Assembly (NCBI GenBank): GCA_003518885.1
Contig: DOXU01000169.1
Coordinates: 1-5,408, forward strand
DNA from: Oscillospiraceae bacterium
GTDB lineage: Bacteria; Bacillota; Clostridia; Oscillospirales; Ethanoligenentaceae
DNA: 5,408 bases
Direction: 5' to 3'
Shown here: positions 4,519 to 5,408 of the stretch, one piece after another
Position numbering within the stretch: the stretch's first letter is position 1
Layout: each line of letters opens with the position of its first letter
Position numbers and translations under genes: made by a program
The notes under the pieces: generated by a model
What the model was told of the DNA's origin: nothing
What the model saw: only the letters and a program-made list of their open reading frames with translations
Database searches by the model: none

Positions 4519-5408
4519 TTAATGAATGAAAAGTGATCCAATCTGGTATATGGCAAAAGCGCAAATCCAGGCAACGACCGTTTGATAAAATATAACAAAA
4601 GCGGCAGATCTGCCATTCAACTCCTTACTAATGACGCTGATTGCTGCTACACAAGGAGAATAGATTAATGTAAACACTAGGAACGAAAAGGCCGCTAATG
4701 GCGTCATCATTTGAGCAAGCGCTGCCGGGAGACCAGCTGTACTTGCTCCTGTCAAAACACCCAAAGTACTCAAAACGGTTTCCTTTGCCATGAAGCCCGT
4801 AACCAAACCTGTTGTGATTTGCCAATTATGAAATCCTAATGGAACAAATATTGGGGTAATGAACTTACCTATGCTAGCCAGAATACTATCTGCGCTATTA
4901 GGAACTGGTTGAAGCATCCAATTGAATTTTTGCAGGAACCAAACAACAATGGTTGCTAAGAAAATAATAGTAAATGCACGGGAAATGAAATCCCAGACTT
5001 TGTTCCAAAGCAATAACAAGACGCTTTTAGGGCTTGGCAAGCGATAATGTGGTAATTCCATAATAAATGGATCAGCCTTGCCCCTGAAAATTGTTCGTTG
5101 AGAAAGTTTTGCGCTAATAATCCCAAGAGTCATTCCCAAAACATAGAGGACAATCATAACTAGAGCGCGATTTTTTGGAAAAAACGCCATAGTGAACATA
5201 CCGTAAATTGGCAGTTTGGCACTACAACTCATAAACGGAATAAGATGAATCGTCATTCTACGATCGCGATCACTTGGAAGTGTGCGAGAAGACATAACGG
5301 CAGGTACACTGCACCCGAATCCAAGAATCATGGGAACAAAACTTCGACCAGAAAGGCCTATTTTCTGCAAAAGTTTATCCATTACAAATGCAACACGCGC
5401 CATATATC
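4519..5408 (-). CDS. feoB: Ferrous iron transport protein B, C-terminal membrane part (5' end outside window)
   Basis: The last 296 or so residues of FeoB, the inner-membrane Fe2+ transporter. The N-terminal G-protein domain and first helices lie beyond the window edge. Hallmarks, numbered from the Met at 5403: MARVAFVMD (1-9), IGLSGRSFVP (15-24), the Gate motif GFGCSVPAVMSSR (28-40) with its conserved Cys31, SCSAKLPIY (59-67), GFMAKETVLSTL (203-214) and YSPCVAAISVISKE (248-261), along with several hydrophobic spans. The Met at 5403 is not the start: the frame continues upstream with TAT and a partial codon NGA, which fits the common GYMARVAF sequence. The protein ends normally at TAA (4521-4519) with no Cys-rich tail. 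A strong terminator follows, so downstream genes have their own promoters. The FeoB identity is certain; its regulation, often by Fur- or DtxR-type iron sensors, cannot be judged because the promoter is not in view. Confidence 0.97.
   Translation of the reverse strand, partial: YMARVAFVMDKLLQKIGLSGRSFVPMILGFGCSVPAVMSSRTLPSDRDRRMTIHLIPFMSCSAKLPIYGMFTMAFFPKNRALVMIVLYVLGMTLGIISAKLSQRTIFRGKADPFIMELPHYRLPSPKSVLLLLWNKVWDFISRAFTIIFLATIVVWFLQKFNWMLQPVPNSADSILASIGKFITPIFVPLGFHNWQITTGLVTGFMAKETVLSTLGVLTGASTAGLPAALAQMMTPLAAFSFLVFTLIYSPCVAAISVISKELNGRSAAFVIFYQTVVAWICAFAIYQIGSLFIH

Noticed and set aside
4379..4564. A 61-codon minus-strand frame covering the end of feoB, the terminator and part of the following gap.
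   Set aside because: It runs straight through the terminator stem and overlaps feoB in another phase; no initiation signal or recognisable family.

Overview
All credible genes in this window lie on the minus strand, so it is read from right (5408) to left (1). The DNA is AT-rich, with strong AGGAGG-type ribosome binding sites, short intergenic gaps inside an operon and U-tract terminators. The protein set is a FeoB ferrous iron transporter, a NifU-like scaffold paired with a GGGtGRT protein, and a C_GCAxxG_C_C redox protein. Together these suggest an anaerobic member of the Bacillota, most likely a clostridial or related gut-type anaerobe. That assignment is inference from gene content; no marker gene is present.

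Layout, in order of transcription: (1) 5408-4519 is the C-terminal membrane half of feoB, cut by the window edge and followed by a strong hairpin terminator (4482-4437). (2) 4436-4130 is a gene-poor gap that may encode a 44-residue one-helix membrane peptide ending 1 nt before a TTG codon (4 nt before the ATG) at the start of the next gene. (3) 4129-2825 is a dihydropyrimidinase/hydantoinase-type cyclic amidohydrolase. It keeps most of the metal site, but one metal-ligand His is Asn. (4) 2824-2300 is a 525-nt non-coding stretch with one good extended -10 promoter and an approximately 149-nt leader. (5) 2299-1607 and 1586-591 form a tight two-gene operon of a NifU/IscU-like Fe-S scaffold with a C-terminal extension and the GGGtGRT protein. 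(6) 567-507 holds two overlapping hairpins and a U-tract, terminator- or attenuator-like. (7) 459-49 encodes a small Cys-rich C_GCAxxG_C_C putative redox protein.

The common thread is iron and redox: ferrous iron uptake, an Fe-S scaffold with its uncharacterised GGGtGRT partner, and a Cys-rich redox protein. The amidohydrolase does not obviously belong to this theme. The most interesting points are the scaffold/GGGtGRT pair, in which the scaffold seems to lack the third canonical IscU cysteine; the His-to-Asn change in the amidohydrolase; the possible coupled small membrane ORF; and the mutually exclusive hairpins between the GGGtGRT gene and the redox gene.
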